A stretch of 56,088 nt of DNA, taken from Mycobacterium sp. (GTDB lineage Bacteria; Actinomycetota; Actinomycetes; Mycobacteriales; Mycobacteriaceae). This document shows positions 34,843 to 45,963 of the stretch, piece by piece; the first letter of the stretch is position 1, and each line of letters starts with the position of its first letter. The translations under genes and the position numbers were made by a program. Location: NCBI GenBank assembly GCA_031292665.1, contig JARLGR010000091.1, forward strand, positions 1 to 56,088, written 5' to 3'. The notes beneath the pieces are model-generated. The model was not told the DNA's origin. It worked only from the letters and a program-made list of their open reading frames with translations, and did no database searches.

Positions 34843-36008
34843 GCCGCTCGCTGCCCGGCAGCTGCGCCATCGCGGGGATCGGCCAGACCGAGTTCTCCAA
34901 GGAGTCCGGGCGCAGCGAGCTCCAATTGGCCTGCGAGGCGGTCAGTGCCGCGCTCGATGACGCCGGGCTGGCCTCGAGCGACGTCGACGGCATGGTGACA
35001 TTCACGATGGACTCCAGCGACGAGATCGACGTCGCCCGCAACGTGGGCATCGGAGACCTGTCGTTCTTCTCCCGCGTGCCGCACGGCGGCGGCGCGGCGG
35101 CCGGCACCGTGGTGCACGCGGCAATGGCCGTCGCGACCGGGGTGGCCGACGTGGTGGTGTGCTGGCGTGCGTTCAACGAACGCTCCGGAATGCGGTTCGG
35201 CGGCAGCGGACGCACCGACTTAGGGGCTCCGCCGTTCATGGCGCACTACGCCCCGTTCGGATTACTCACCCCCGCAGCGTGGGTCGCGATGCACGCCCAG
35301 CGCTACATGTCGACATACGGGGTCACCAACGAGGACTTCGGCCGGATAGCCGTTGTGGATCGCGCACACGCGGCGCGCAATCCCAATGCCTGGTTCTACC
35401 AGCGGCCGATCACCCTGGAAGACCACCAGAACTCGCGCTGGATCGTCGCACCGGTGCTGCGACTCCTGGATTGCTGCCAGGAAAGCGACGGCGGGGTTGC
35501 ACTGGTGGTGACCAGTGCCGAGCGCGCCCGGGACCTGCGGCAGCCGCCAGCGGTGATCACCGCGGCCGCCCAGGGCGCCGCCGCCGACGGCGAGATGATG
35601 ACCAGCTACTACCGCGAAGACATCACGGGGCTGCCGGAAATGGGCGTGGTCGCCGAAAGGCTTTGGCGGGACTCGGGTCTGGGACCGAAGGACATCCAAA
35701 CCGCCTTCATCTACGACCATTTCACGCCGTTTGTGTTCACCCAACTGGAGGAACTCGGCTTCTGCGGACGTGGGGAGGCGAAAGACTTCGCCACCGTCGA
35801 GCGGCTGTCCCTGGGCGGGGAACTACCGATCAACACCAACGGCGGGCTGCTCGGCGAGGCCTACATCCACGGCATGAACGGCATCACGGAGGGCGTTCGT
35901 CAAGTCCGCGGCACCTCCTGCAACCAGGTCGACAACGTCGAGCACGTGCTGGTGACGTCGGGGACCGGTGTACCCACGAGCGGACTGATTCTCGAACCCG
36001 CCGGGTGA
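34839..36008 (+). CDS. Thiolase-fold lipid-transfer protein, Ltp2-like side-chain retro-aldolase
   Basis: A 389-residue non-condensing thiolase-superfamily protein of the SCP-x/Ltp2 group. N-terminal SCAIAGIGQTEFSKESGRSE and IYDHFTPFVFTQLEELGFC are the group's hallmark. Glycine-rich ELPINTNGGLLGEAYIHGMN follows. In cholesterol degradation Ltp2 with DUF35 cleaves the C17 side chain from a 17-hydroxyacyl-CoA to give the 17-ketone and propionyl-CoA. The same kind of retro-aldol reaction is inferred here on an unknown substrate. It is the last enzyme gene of the operon and overlaps the MaoC gene by 4 bases. Confidence 0.87.
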   Translation: MSRSLPGSCAIAGIGQTEFSKESGRSELQLACEAVSAALDDAGLASSDVDGMVTFTMDSSDEIDVARNVGIGDLSFFSRVPHGGGAAAGTVVHAAMAVATGVADVVVCWRAFNERSGMRFGGSGRTDLGAPPFMAHYAPFGLLTPAAWVAMHAQRYMSTYGVTNEDFGRIAVVDRAHAARNPNAWFYQRPITLEDHQNSRWIVAPVLRLLDCCQESDGGVALVVTSAERARDLRQPPAVITAAAQGAAADGEMMTSYYREDITGLPEMGVVAERLWRDSGLGPKDIQTAFIYDHFTPFVFTQLEELGFCGRGEAKDFATVERLSLGGELPINTNGGLLGEAYIHGMNGITEGVRQVRGTSCNQVDNVEHVLVTSGTGVPTSGLILEPAG

Positions 36009-36015
36009 CCTGTCG

Positions 36016-36630
36016 ATGAGCCAGGCTTCGCCAACCCACGCGACCGACACCCGCGAGCTCATCGTCGAGTCCGCTTACATCTGCTTCCGCAAGCAGGGCC
36101 TGCAGAAGGCGACGATCGTCGACATCGCCAGGACGGCGGGCGTTTCGCGCAGCACCATCTACGAGTATTTCAGCGACAAGGACGCGATCATCGAAGCGTG
36201 CGCCGAAAACGCCTCGGAGCGGTTCTATCGCGAGATGGCCGGAGCGATGGGCCGCGGCAGCTCGCTCGAGGACAAGTTGAGCCGTGCGGCGGTCTTCGTG
36301 ACCCAGGCGCGGCGCGTCATCGCCTCCGAGAGGTACTTCGACGAGGACGCGGTAAGCCTGCTCCTGACCAAGGATGCCGCAGTCCTGCTGCGCGAGTGCG
36401 TGGACTTCTTCGCGCCCTATCTCGCCGCCGCCAGACTCACCGGCGAGGTTCGCAAAGATCTTGACATCGAGGCCGCCGCTGAATGGTTGGCGCGCATCTT
36501 GTTCTCGCTCTTCAGCACGCCGTCGTCGACATTGAACATGGACGACCCCGACGTGGCTGCGGAGTTCGTGCGGGCCCACGTAGTACGCGGGTTCGCCGGC
36601 GATCGCGCGCGACCGAGGCGCGCCCAATGA
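36016..36630 (+). CDS. TetR-family regulator of the P450/Ltp2 operon (inferred)
   Basis: A 204-residue TetR regulator. The helix-turn-helix lies at about residues 30-58 (KATIVDIARTAGVSRSTIYEYFSDKDAI). The C-terminal domain is helical with no recognisable ligand site. It begins 8 bases after the Ltp2-like gene and is thus the last member of the operon. An acyl-CoA ligand would be usual for regulators of catabolic clusters. The repeat at 32054-32069 is a possible target. Confidence 0.88.
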   Translation: MSQASPTHATDTRELIVESAYICFRKQGLQKATIVDIARTAGVSRSTIYEYFSDKDAIIEACAENASERFYREMAGAMGRGSSLEDKLSRAAVFVTQARRVIASERYFDEDAVSLLLTKDAAVLLRECVDFFAPYLAAARLTGEVRKDLDIEAAAEWLARILFSLFSTPSSTLNMDDPDVAAEFVRAHVVRGFAGDRARPRRAQ

Positions 36631-36730
36631 CGGTGTTCGATTGTGCACGCAAGGCTTTCGGTGTGATGCCAGGGCGGCATTTCAGCTATTTTCACGCCCT
36701 GCACGCACACTCGACGCCCTCATTGCACAC

Positions 36731-37690
36731 TCAATGCGCCAGCGCCCGCAAGAAGAATGTCAGGTTGGCCGGGCGCTCGGCCAAGCGTCGCATGAAGTAG
36801 CCGTACCACTGGCCGCCGAACGGCACGTACACCCGAACCCGGTTGCCGGCGTCGGCCAGTCGTCGCTGCTCGTCGTCGCGGATGCCGTACAGCATCTGGT
36901 ATTCGAAGTCCATTGCGCTACGGCTCTTTTCGCGTGCCAGCGCCGGCACCGCCTCGATCACAGCCGGGTCGTGGGAAGCCACCATCGGATATCCCGATCC
37001 GCTCATGAGCACCCGCAGGCAGCGCAGGTACGCGTCGGTGACGGCGGCCGGGTCTCGATAGGCCACCGATGCCGGTTCGTCGTACGCGCCCTTGCACAAC
37101 CGGACCCGCCCACCCGTCGCGGCGAATTCTTCGCAGTCGCCGGGTGTGCGTCGCAGGTACGCCTGCAAGACCACGCCGAGCCAGGGAAAGTCGAGCCGCA
37201 GATCCCGCACGATCGACAGCGTCGACTCGGTGGTGGTGTGGTCTTCGGCGTCCACCGTCACCCACACCCGGGCCCGCTGCGCCGCTTCGCAAATCGCGTG
37301 GGCCTTTTCCCGGGCGATCTTTTCACCGTCGCGTTCCAGCGACTGCCCCAGGGCGGACAGCTTCAGCGACACCTCCAGCGGCCGGGCGCCGTTCCCGGCG
37401 CGGTCGCCGAGCCGGCTCAGGTCGTCGATCAGATCGAGGTAAACCCGCGTCGCGGCACTGGCGCCGTCGGCTTCGGCGACGTCCTCGCCGAGGTAGTCGA
37501 CGCTGACGTACCGGCCCGAATCACGAAGGACGGCAATGCTGTCCAGCACGCTTGCGATCGTCTCCCCGGGCACGAACCGCCGTACCACCTTGCGGGTGAC
37601 CGGCAACCGTTCGGCGGCGCGGCGCAGCCCCTCCCCCCGCCCGGCGGCCAGGATCACCGGACGCAGGGTGTTGGCGAATACGCCGGCCAT
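36731..37690 (-). CDS. pruB: Proline dehydrogenase (monofunctional)
   Basis: An FAD-dependent TIM-barrel enzyme that oxidises proline to pyrroline-5-carboxylate (Rv1188). The 319-residue protein has the family motifs VSLKLSALG, VTVDAEDHTTTESTL, QAYLRRTPGD, GRVRLCKGAYDE and the C-terminal proline-binding YGYFMRRLAERPANL. ATG 37690 lies 3 bases after the pruA stop, so the two are cotranscribed. PruB and PruA give glutamate from proline and limit toxic methylglyoxal and pyrroline carboxylate, which is family knowledge. Confidence 0.95.
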   Translation of the reverse strand: MAGVFANTLRPVILAAGRGEGLRRAAERLPVTRKVVRRFVPGETIASVLDSIAVLRDSGRYVSVDYLGEDVAEADGASAATRVYLDLIDDLSRLGDRAGNGARPLEVSLKLSALGQSLERDGEKIAREKAHAICEAAQRARVWVTVDAEDHTTTESTLSIVRDLRLDFPWLGVVLQAYLRRTPGDCEEFAATGGRVRLCKGAYDEPASVAYRDPAAVTDAYLRCLRVLMSGSGYPMVASHDPAVIEAVPALAREKSRSAMDFEYQMLYGIRDDEQRRLADAGNRVRVYVPFGGQWYGYFMRRLAERPANLTFFLRALAH

Positions 37691-37693
37691 TGC

Positions 37694-39322
<1,629 letters not shown>

Positions 39323-39361
39323 GATGCCAGGATCCTCGGCACGCCACCCGAATGGTTTAGC

Positions 39362-39405
39362 TGATCCGACAAGATACGCACCACTGCCTAGTAAGATCGG
39401 ACAAC
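39362..39405. promoter_or_regulatory. Direct repeats in the pruA-pruC spacer and leaderless pruC promoter
   Basis: TGATCCGACAAGAT (from 39362) and AGATCGGACAACAT (from 39394) are similar, same-direction 14-base elements, 32 bases apart, in an 83-base divergent spacer. TAAGAT (39392-39397) fits a -10 element and ends 8 bases before the pruC ATG (39406), so pruC may be leaderless. The repeats are candidate PruC binding sites for control of pruAB. Confidence 0.45.
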
Positions 39406-41004
39406 ATGCGGGAGTGCGGTGTGGGGCTGGGCCAGCTATTGCTCGCGTTGGACGCGACGCTGGTCAGCTTGGTCGACTCCCCGCGCGGACTGGACCTTCC
39501 GGTGAGTTCGGCGGCCCTGATCGATTCCGACGATGTTCGGCTTGGTCTGGCGGCGTCGGCGGGCGCGGCCGATGTCTTCTTCCTTCTGGGCGTTACCGAC
39601 GCCGAGGCGCTGCGGTGGATCGCCGATCAGGCGCGCGAGCGGGTGCCGGTGGCGATCTTCGCCAAAGAGCCGTCCGACGCGCTGGTCACCGCGGCGGTTG
39701 CGGCCGGGTCGGCGGTGGTGGCCGTGGAGCCGCGGGCCCGCTGGGAGCGGCTGTACCAGTTGGTCAACCACGTGTTGGAGCATCACGGGGACCGCGCCGA
39801 CCCGGCGGACGATTCCGCCACCGACCTCTTCGGCTTGGCCCAATCGCTGGCCGACCGCATCCACGGCATGGTCAGCATCGAGAACGCCCAATCACAGGTG
39901 CTCGCCTACTCGGCATCCAACGACGAGGCCGACGAGCTGCGCCGCCTTTCCATCCTGGGCAGGGCGGGCCCACCGGAGTACCTCGAGTGGATCGGCCAGT
40001 GGGGCATTTTCGACGCGCTGCGCGCCGGCGGCGACGTGGTGCGGGTGGCCGAACGCCCGGAGTTGGGTCTGCGCCCCCGGCTGGCCATTGGCATCTACCA
40101 GCCGCCGGCCGCTCCCCGCCGACCGCCGGTGTTCGCCGGAACCATTTGGGTGCAGCAGGGTTCCCAGCCGCTGGCCGACGACGCCGACGAGATCCTGCGG
40201 GGCGCGGGAGTGCTGGCCGCCCGGATCATGTCACGGCTGGCGGCCCGCCCGTCCACGCATGCGCGGCGAGTGCAGCAACTCCTCGGCCTCACCGATCTCG
40301 AAATTTCAGAGCCCGACGTGGCCGCCATCGCGCGCGAACTCGACCTCGCCACCGACGGGTCCGCCGCGTTGATCGGCTGGGACACCGCGGGCACCGAGTC
40401 GCGTCCCGCGCGGCTCGCTGACGTACTGGCATTGAGCGCCAGCGCTTTTCGGCGCGATGCCCAGGTGGTCTCCCACGGGTCGCGGATTTACGTCGTGCTC
40501 CCGCAGGCCGCGACGCCCCGGGGGGTCACCTCATGGGTCCGCGGCACGATCGGTGCCTTGCGAACCGAGTTGGGCGTGCAGTTGCGAGCCGTTATCGCCG
40601 CCCCCCTGGCGGGCCTGGCGGGCGTCGCCGCGGCGCGCACCGAGGTCGACCGCGTGCTGGACAGCGCTGAGCGACATCCGATTTCAATCGGGCAGGTGAC
40701 ATCGCTGGCCGAGGCCCGCACCACCGTGTTGCTCGACGAGATCGTCACCCTGGTCGGCGGCGACGAGCGGTTGGTCGATCCGCGGATACGCGAACTTCGC
40801 GCACAGGATCCGGCGCTGGCCGACACGCTGCGGACCTACCTGGACAGCTTCGGGGACATCGCCGCCGCCGCTCAGTCGCTGCGGGTGCATCCCAACACGG
40901 TGCGCTACCGGGTGCGGCGGATCGAGAAGCTGATGTCGACCTCGCTGGCCGATCCCGAAGTGCGGCTGCTGTTTTCGTTGGGGCTGCGCGCCGCCGAGCA
41001 CTAG
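39406..41004 (+). CDS. pruC: PucR-family activator of proline catabolism
   Basis: A 532-residue PucR-type transcription factor (Rv1186c), reported as the activator of pruAB. The N-terminal purine-catabolism-type sensing domain is at about residues 1-125. A central GGDEF-like/PucR domain (about 280-420) and a C-terminal PucR helix-turn-helix (about 470-525: TLRTYLDSFGDIAAAAQSLR then VHPNTVRYRVRRIEKL) follow. It is divergent from pruA. Proline or its breakdown products are the expected signal. Confidence 0.92.
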   Translation: MRECGVGLGQLLLALDATLVSLVDSPRGLDLPVSSAALIDSDDVRLGLAASAGAADVFFLLGVTDAEALRWIADQARERVPVAIFAKEPSDALVTAAVAAGSAVVAVEPRARWERLYQLVNHVLEHHGDRADPADDSATDLFGLAQSLADRIHGMVSIENAQSQVLAYSASNDEADELRRLSILGRAGPPEYLEWIGQWGIFDALRAGGDVVRVAERPELGLRPRLAIGIYQPPAAPRRPPVFAGTIWVQQGSQPLADDADEILRGAGVLAARIMSRLAARPSTHARRVQQLLGLTDLEISEPDVAAIARELDLATDGSAALIGWDTAGTESRPARLADVLALSASAFRRDAQVVSHGSRIYVVLPQAATPRGVTSWVRGTIGALRTELGVQLRAVIAAPLAGLAGVAAARTEVDRVLDSAERHPISIGQVTSLAEARTTVLLDEIVTLVGGDERLVDPRIRELRAQDPALADTLRTYLDSFGDIAAAAQSLRVHPNTVRYRVRRIEKLMSTSLADPEVRLLFSLGLRAAEH

Positions 41005-41143
41005 GCGTAGGCAGGTCCACCCCCCGCTGGTCTTTGATGCTGAACCCGTTGCTGTCTTGGCGGCGGTCGTTCATGTTGCGGAACTGACCGAAAAGCTGGA
41101 CGTCTCCGTCGGCACCCTGGAAGGGGGCGGGGTGACGCCCTAC

Positions 41144-42157
41144 TCACCGAGTTTGCTGCTCAGGCCCGGGCTTGCGTATTGCGATGTTGAGGTACGGCAT
41201 GAACAGCCCGAGGGCCAAGTCAGGACGTTGCCGACGCAACAAATCGGCATAGCGGCGGTTGCTGGATCGGCGATAGTACAGCCACCGCAGCGGGTTCTGC
41301 CTCATCTGGAAGGTCTGCTGATCGACCATGAAGTCGAGGCCGGACGCGGGTCCCAGCGCCAGCTCGATGTCGTGTTAGCTCACCCCGCGACCGCGGCGGC
41401 TGAGCTCCAGCTTCGCCCCCTCGGACGTCGTGTCGAAAGCCGCCGCCTGGTATCTCGGCGTCTGCTTGAGGTACTCCAGGGCGATCTCGTCGGGCAGCCA
41501 GTGGAAGAACGGTAGGTCGGCGGTGTGGTCGTCGAAAAGCCACAGCCGATTGGGCGCCTCGATGATGCACAGGATCCCCCCGTCGGCCAACAGCTGCCAG
41601 GCCGCGCGCAGGCTCCGCTGGCGCTCACTGTGCGTCATGTGCTCCAACGACGCGAAGAAAATGACCATATCGAAGCCTTGATGATCGAAGCGCGCGTCGA
41701 TCTCGGTGGCATTCAGGTGATGCAGCGACGGCTCGTCGAGGCCGAAGAAGCGCAACCGCGCCCGCGTCACCTCGATGGATTCCGGCACCACATCGATTCC
41801 TGTGACGTCGGCGCCTTGCTCGACCAGCGCCATGACCGACGACCCGATACCGCAGCCGATTTCCAAAACCCGGGCCCCGTCCAGGCGTCGAAGCTCGTTG
41901 AGCCAGGGCACGTACTCGTGCCGGTCGTAGATCAGGCGCCCGACGGTGTGCTCGTCGATGTCGTGGCGTCCCACCTCGGAATCCCAGTATTCCTCGGTAG
42001 ACGAGTTGTGCCGCAGGTGATCACGGAACCGGTCCACGCACACCGGATAGAGGCTCACGAACCGTCGACGGATATCGGCTGTGGTGCGCCGGTCGGCGCG
42101 CCAGATGATGCGGCGGGCCGACTCTTTCGCACGCTCCTTGGTCAACAAATGCGCCAC
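41144..42157 (-). pseudogene. SAM-dependent methyltransferase interrupted by one in-frame TAA
   Basis: A class I methyltransferase with the SAM motif VLEIGCGIGSSVMALVEQG, then VTGIDVVPESIEVTRARL and the acidic loop MVIFFASLEHMTHSERQRSL. The frame stops at TAA (41377-41375) after RRGRGVS. The same frame continues without a gap as HDIELALGPASGLDF then MVDQQTFQMRQNPLRWLYYR to TGA at 41144. The two halves read as one protein (Tyr would fit the stop position). Loss of the last roughly 77 residues is probable; the Rossmann core remains, so partial function is possible. A sequencing error is the other explanation. The start is uncertain: GTG 42157 is given, with an alternative at 42217. It is divergent from stf0. 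Confidence 0.75.
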
Positions 42158-42322
42158 ACGTCCCCATCGGTGATGAATGCCACCAGCACGGCTATCATCG
42201 CATTCGACGGCGGCCACTGCGCGGCAGGCGCCACGCGGCAGTCGATTTCAAGCAATGGTTATCCTCACGCTGAAGGTAATTTGGAGTGTTGCACCGGATT
42301 TGCATCCGGTTAGGCTTCCTGG

Positions 42323-43135
42323 GTGGTGAAGACTCCCTCGTCGTATCTGGTGCTGGCCTCCCAGCGCAGCGGCAGCACGCTGCTGGTCGAATCGCTGCGT
42401 GCGACCGGCGTGGCCGGCGAACCTCAGGAGTTCTTCCAGTACCTGCCGAGCACGAGCCAGGCGCCGCAGCCTCGGGAGTGGTTCGCCGACGTCCAGGACG
42501 AGTCGATCCTGCGCCTGCTCGATCCCCTCGACCCGGGCAAGCCGGACCTGGCGCCCGCCGAGACCTGGCGCGATTACATCCGCACCGTCGGCAGGACGCC
42601 GAACGGAGTGTGGGGCGGCAAACTGATGTGGAACCAGACACCGCTGTTACTGCAACGCGCCGCTGAACTGCCCGATCGATCCGGCGGATCCGACAGCAGT
42701 CTGCTCGCCGCGATCGGCGATGTCATCGGCGAGGAACCGCTACTCATTCACGTGTACCGCCCAGACGTCGTGTCGCAGGCGGTCTCCTTCTGGCGGGCGG
42801 TGCAGACGCGGGTGTGGCGTGGCAGGCCCGATCCGGTGCGCGACGCCCGTGCCACCTACCACGCCGGAGCGATTGCCCACGTGGTCACCATGCTGCGCGC
42901 CCAAGAGGAGGGTTGGCGGAACTGGTTCGCCGAAGAAGACATCAAACCCATGGACGTCTCCTATCCGGTGCTGTGGCGCAACCTGACTCAGGTGGTCGCC
43001 AGCATCCTCGAGGCGTTGGGGCTCGACCCGCGGCTGGCACCCGAACCGGCGCTCGAGCGGCAGGCCGACCACCGGTCCGACGAGTGGGTCGACCGCTACC
43101 GTGCGGATGCCGAGCGGGAGGGCCTCCCCACCTGA
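42323..43135 (+). CDS. stf0: Stf0-type trehalose 2-sulfotransferase
   Basis: A 270-residue PAPS-dependent sulfotransferase. It follows the M. smegmatis/M. tuberculosis Stf0 sequence nearly throughout, from memory of that protein. The 5'-phosphosulfate-binding loop is [14 protein letters not shown] (residues 12-25). Glu36, in GEPQEFFQY, matches the proposed catalytic base. [17 protein letters not shown] and [19 protein letters not shown] match the trehalose and dimer regions. Stf0 makes trehalose-2-sulfate, the core of sulfolipid-1. The start could be GTG 42323 or GTG 42326. Its neighbours, a FAAL, a Sap-like protein and sulfate-activation genes, support a sulfated-lipid role. Its location beside a PKS is unlike M. 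tuberculosis, where stf0 stands apart. Confidence 0.93.
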   Translation: MVKTPSSYLVLASQRSGSTLLVESLRATGVAGEPQEFFQYLPSTSQAPQPREWFADVQDESILRLLDPLDPGKPDLAPAETWRDYIRTVGRTPNGVWGGKLMWNQTPLLLQRAAELPDRSGGSDSSLLAAIGDVIGEEPLLIHVYRPDVVSQAVSFWRAVQTRVWRGRPDPVRDARATYHAGAIAHVVTMLRAQEEGWRNWFAEEDIKPMDVSYPVLWRNLTQVVASILEALGLDPRLAPEPALERQADHRSDEWVDRYRADAEREGLPT

Positions 43136-43393
43136 CTGTCACTTCGAGGCGAGCGCCCACTGTATGAATCACTCTTATGCGCAAAGCCTCCGGCATGCCA
43201 CGGCCGGCTAAGGCGATGCGGGGCCGAGGGTCATGAGCGACGGGTTCCCGCGCCCGGGCGAGGACCAACGTCGGCGACCGGTTCGGCGAATGGGATCCGC
43301 CCGGCTGCAGACCCGATTCGCGGTTCCAGGAGCGCCGCAGACCGCCCGCATTCCGGTCATGCCGGGCGGGGGTGAGACGGTAACCTTGCGCCC

Positions 43394-45127
43394 ATGCAGA
43401 CGTCGTCCGTTGTCTCCCTGCTGCGGGAACGCGCCGGTCTACAGCCCGACGATCTGGCGTTCTGCTACACCGATTACGAGCACGATTGGGCGGGGGTCAC
43501 CGAAACCCTGACCTGGGCCCAGCTGTACCAGCGCACCCTGAACGTTGCGCACGAGGTGAAGCGGCACGGCGCGGTCGGGGACCGCGCCGTGATCCTGGCT
43601 CCGCAGGGTCTTGCCTACATCGTCGCCTTCCTGGGCGCGATGCAGGCCGGGCTGATCGCGGTTCCGCTGTCGGTTCCGGCGGCCGGCTCGCACGACGAAC
43701 GGGTAGCCGCCGTGCTCGCGGACACGGAGCCCACCGTCGTCCTCACGACATCCGCCGGCGCCCCCGCCGTGCGCGAGTACCTGCAAAAGCCCAACGGGGA
43801 CGGCGCCGTCATCGAAGTCGATTCCCTGGATTTGGACGACCCGGGCGCGCCGAGCATTCGGGTGGGCAACGCACCGAGCACCGCATACCTGCAGTACACA
43901 TCCGGCTCGACCCGCCTGCCGGCCGGGGTGATGATCTCCCACCGGAACCTGTCGGTGAACTTCCAGCAGCTGATGGCCGACTACTTCCCGGAGTTCAGCG
44001 GCGTGGCCCCGCGGAACATGACAATCGTGTCGTGGCTGCCGTTCTACCACGATATGGGCCTGGTCCTCGGCGTCTTCGCGCCCATCCTGGGCGGCTACCT
44101 CGGCGACCTGACAAGCCCGGTCGCCTTTCTGCAACGCCCGGCGCGGTGGATCCGATCGATGGCCAAACCGGTCCCCGTATTCTCCGCGGCGCCGAATTTC
44201 GCGCTGGAGATGGCCGCGCGAAAGGCCTCTTATGCGGACCTCGACGGGGTCGATCTCGGGAACGTGCTGGGAATCATCAGCGGTGCCGAACGGATCCATC
44301 CGGCCACGCTGGACCGGTTCTGCAAGCGATTCGCCCCGTACAACTTTCGCGAAGATATGATGCGCCCCTCCTACGGGCTGGCGGAAGCGACCGTCTATGT
44401 CGCCAGCCGCACCGCTCGCGGCGCGCCCAGAGTCGGGCATTTCGAGCCAGAGCAGCTGTCAGAGGGCAACGCGAAACCGCATTCCACAGAGGGCGGCGCA
44501 CCGCTACTGAGCTACGGCATGCCCACATCGCCGACGGTGCGCGTCGTGGACCCCGACACGTGCATCGAATGCCCGGCGGGCGCGGTCGGTGAGATTTGGG
44601 TCCGCGGCGAGAACGTGGCCGAAGGCTACTGGCGGAAGCCCGAAGAGAGCCAGCGCACGTTCGGCGGAATGTTGGCGCACCCCTCGCCCGGCTCACCCGA
44701 TGGGCCGTGGCTGCGAACCGGAGACCTCGGGTTCGTCTGCGACGACGAGATCTTCATCGTGGGCCGCATGAAGGACCTGCTGATCGTCTACGGGCGCAAC
44801 CACTACCCCGAGGACATCGAGTCGACGGTTCAGGAAATCACCGGCGGTCGGGTCGCGGCGATCTCGGTGCCCGTCGATGAGACCGAGAAATTGGTGGCCA
44901 TCATCGAACTCAAGAAGCGTGGCGACTCCGACGAGGACGCGTTGCACAAGCTCAACGCCGTCAAGAACGATGTCACCGCGGCAATATCGAACTCGCACGG
45001 TCTCAAGGTCGCCGACCTGGTCCTGGTGCCACCCGGGTCGATTCCCACGACCACGAGCGGCAAGATCCGGCGTGCCGCCTGTGTGGAACAGTACCGGCGG
45101 CGAGCCTTCACCCGGTTGGACGCCTAG
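43394..45127 (+). CDS. Fatty-acyl-AMP ligase (FAAL), FadD21/FadD23-like
   Basis: A 577-residue adenylate-forming enzyme of the FAAL class, which activates a fatty acid as acyl-AMP and loads it on a polyketide synthase. The P-loop is [20 protein letters not shown] (about 165-185). [53 protein letters not shown] and the C-terminal [13 protein letters not shown] are typical of FAALs. The paralogue at this place in M. tuberculosis is fadD21 of the acyltrehalose locus; FadD23 serves sulfolipid. The type I PKS at the end of the window is the expected partner. It is 18 bases before the Sap-like gene, so they are probably cotranscribed. Confidence 0.92.
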   Translation: MQTSSVVSLLRERAGLQPDDLAFCYTDYEHDWAGVTETLTWAQLYQRTLNVAHEVKRHGAVGDRAVILAPQGLAYIVAFLGAMQAGLIAVPLSVPAAGSHDERVAAVLADTEPTVVLTTSAGAPAVREYLQKPNGDGAVIEVDSLDLDDPGAPSIRVGNAPSTAYLQYTSGSTRLPAGVMISHRNLSVNFQQLMADYFPEFSGVAPRNMTIVSWLPFYHDMGLVLGVFAPILGGYLGDLTSPVAFLQRPARWIRSMAKPVPVFSAAPNFALEMAARKASYADLDGVDLGNVLGIISGAERIHPATLDRFCKRFAPYNFREDMMRPSYGLAEATVYVASRTARGAPRVGHFEPEQLSEGNAKPHSTEGGAPLLSYGMPTSPTVRVVDPDTCIECPAGAVGEIWVRGENVAEGYWRKPEESQRTFGGMLAHPSPGSPDGPWLRTGDLGFVCDDEIFIVGRMKDLLIVYGRNHYPEDIESTVQEITGGRVAAISVPVDETEKLVAIIELKKRGDSDEDALHKLNAVKNDVTAAISNSHGLKVADLVLVPPGSIPTTTSGKIRRAACVEQYRRRAFTRLDA

Positions 45128-45144
45128 CCGCCGCAACAAAGACC

Positions 45145-45795
45145 ATGTTGATCACCGTCCTGGTGATGGCCCTCGCCGTGAGCCTCGAACCGTTCCGGAT
45201 CGGGATGACGGTGCTGATGCTGAACAGGCCCAGGCCGTCGCTGCAGCTGACCGCGTTCCTGTTCGGCGGGTTCGCGATGGGGATGAGCGTGGGCCTGGTG
45301 GTCCTGTTCGTCCTGCGGCGCGCGTTGACGGGCTCGGGATACTTCACCTTGCCCAGGGTGCAGATCCTGATCGGCGTCCTGGCGCTCGTGGCCGCGGCCG
45401 CCCTGGCTGTGAAAGCGTCCGCCGGCCGGCCGGCCGGGTCGGAAAGGCTCTCGACGTGGACCCGACGGCTGCTGACCGGGCGGTCGCTGTGGGTGGCAGG
45501 GGTGGCCGGGCTCGGGATCGCGCTGCCGTCCGTGGATTACCTGGCCGCGCTCGCGGTCATCCTGGCTTCCGGTGCGGCGGCCACCGAGCAGGTCGGAGCG
45601 CTGCTGATGTTCCACGTGGTGGCCTTCGCGCTGGTGGAGATCCCGCTGCTGGCCTACGCGCTGGCACCCCGCCGGACGCACTCGGCGATGGCGGCGCTGC
45701 ACGAGTGGATCCGTGCGCGTCAACGCCTCGAGGTTGCCGCCCTGCTGGCTGTGGTGGGCGCCGCCCTGCTGGTTGCCGGTCTCGCGGGTCGGTGA
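45145..45795 (+). CDS. sap: GAP/Sap-family integral membrane protein (sulfolipid/peptidoglycolipid addressing)
   Basis: A 216-residue membrane protein with about six hydrophobic helices and few charged loops. It belongs to the Gap/Sap family, involved in moving glycopeptidolipids and, for Sap, sulfolipid-1 to the outer layer. N-terminal ITVLVMALAVSLEPFRIGMT and the central GVAGLGIALPSVDYLAALAV match the family. In M. tuberculosis sap (Rv3821) lies in the sulfolipid locus with mmpL8. Here no MmpL gene is next to it. It follows the FAAL gene directly and ends in a 168-base convergent spacer before the sulfate-activation operon. Confidence 0.85.
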   Translation: MLITVLVMALAVSLEPFRIGMTVLMLNRPRPSLQLTAFLFGGFAMGMSVGLVVLFVLRRALTGSGYFTLPRVQILIGVLALVAAAALAVKASAGRPAGSERLSTWTRRLLTGRSLWVAGVAGLGIALPSVDYLAALAVILASGAAATEQVGALLMFHVVAFALVEIPLLAYALAPRRTHSAMAALHEWIRARQRLEVAALLAVVGAALLVAGLAGR

Positions 45796-45963
45796 ACGGC
45801 TGCGGGGCGCGAAGTGTGCTCTGCCACAACCACATCCAGAATTAGCTGGGCGCAACGCCAAGCGGCCGGCGCAGGGCGGGCATTCGGCAGGGTGACGCAA
45901 ACCGTAGCAGCGATGACCAGGGGCGAGAGTCCCGGCGGGGCAAAACAGGCTATGCCATGGCCC

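Noticed and set aside
41057..41515. 152-codon plus-strand frame after pruC
   Set aside because: It runs antisense to the broken methyltransferase, whose minus-strand translation is clearly protein-like on both sides of the stop.
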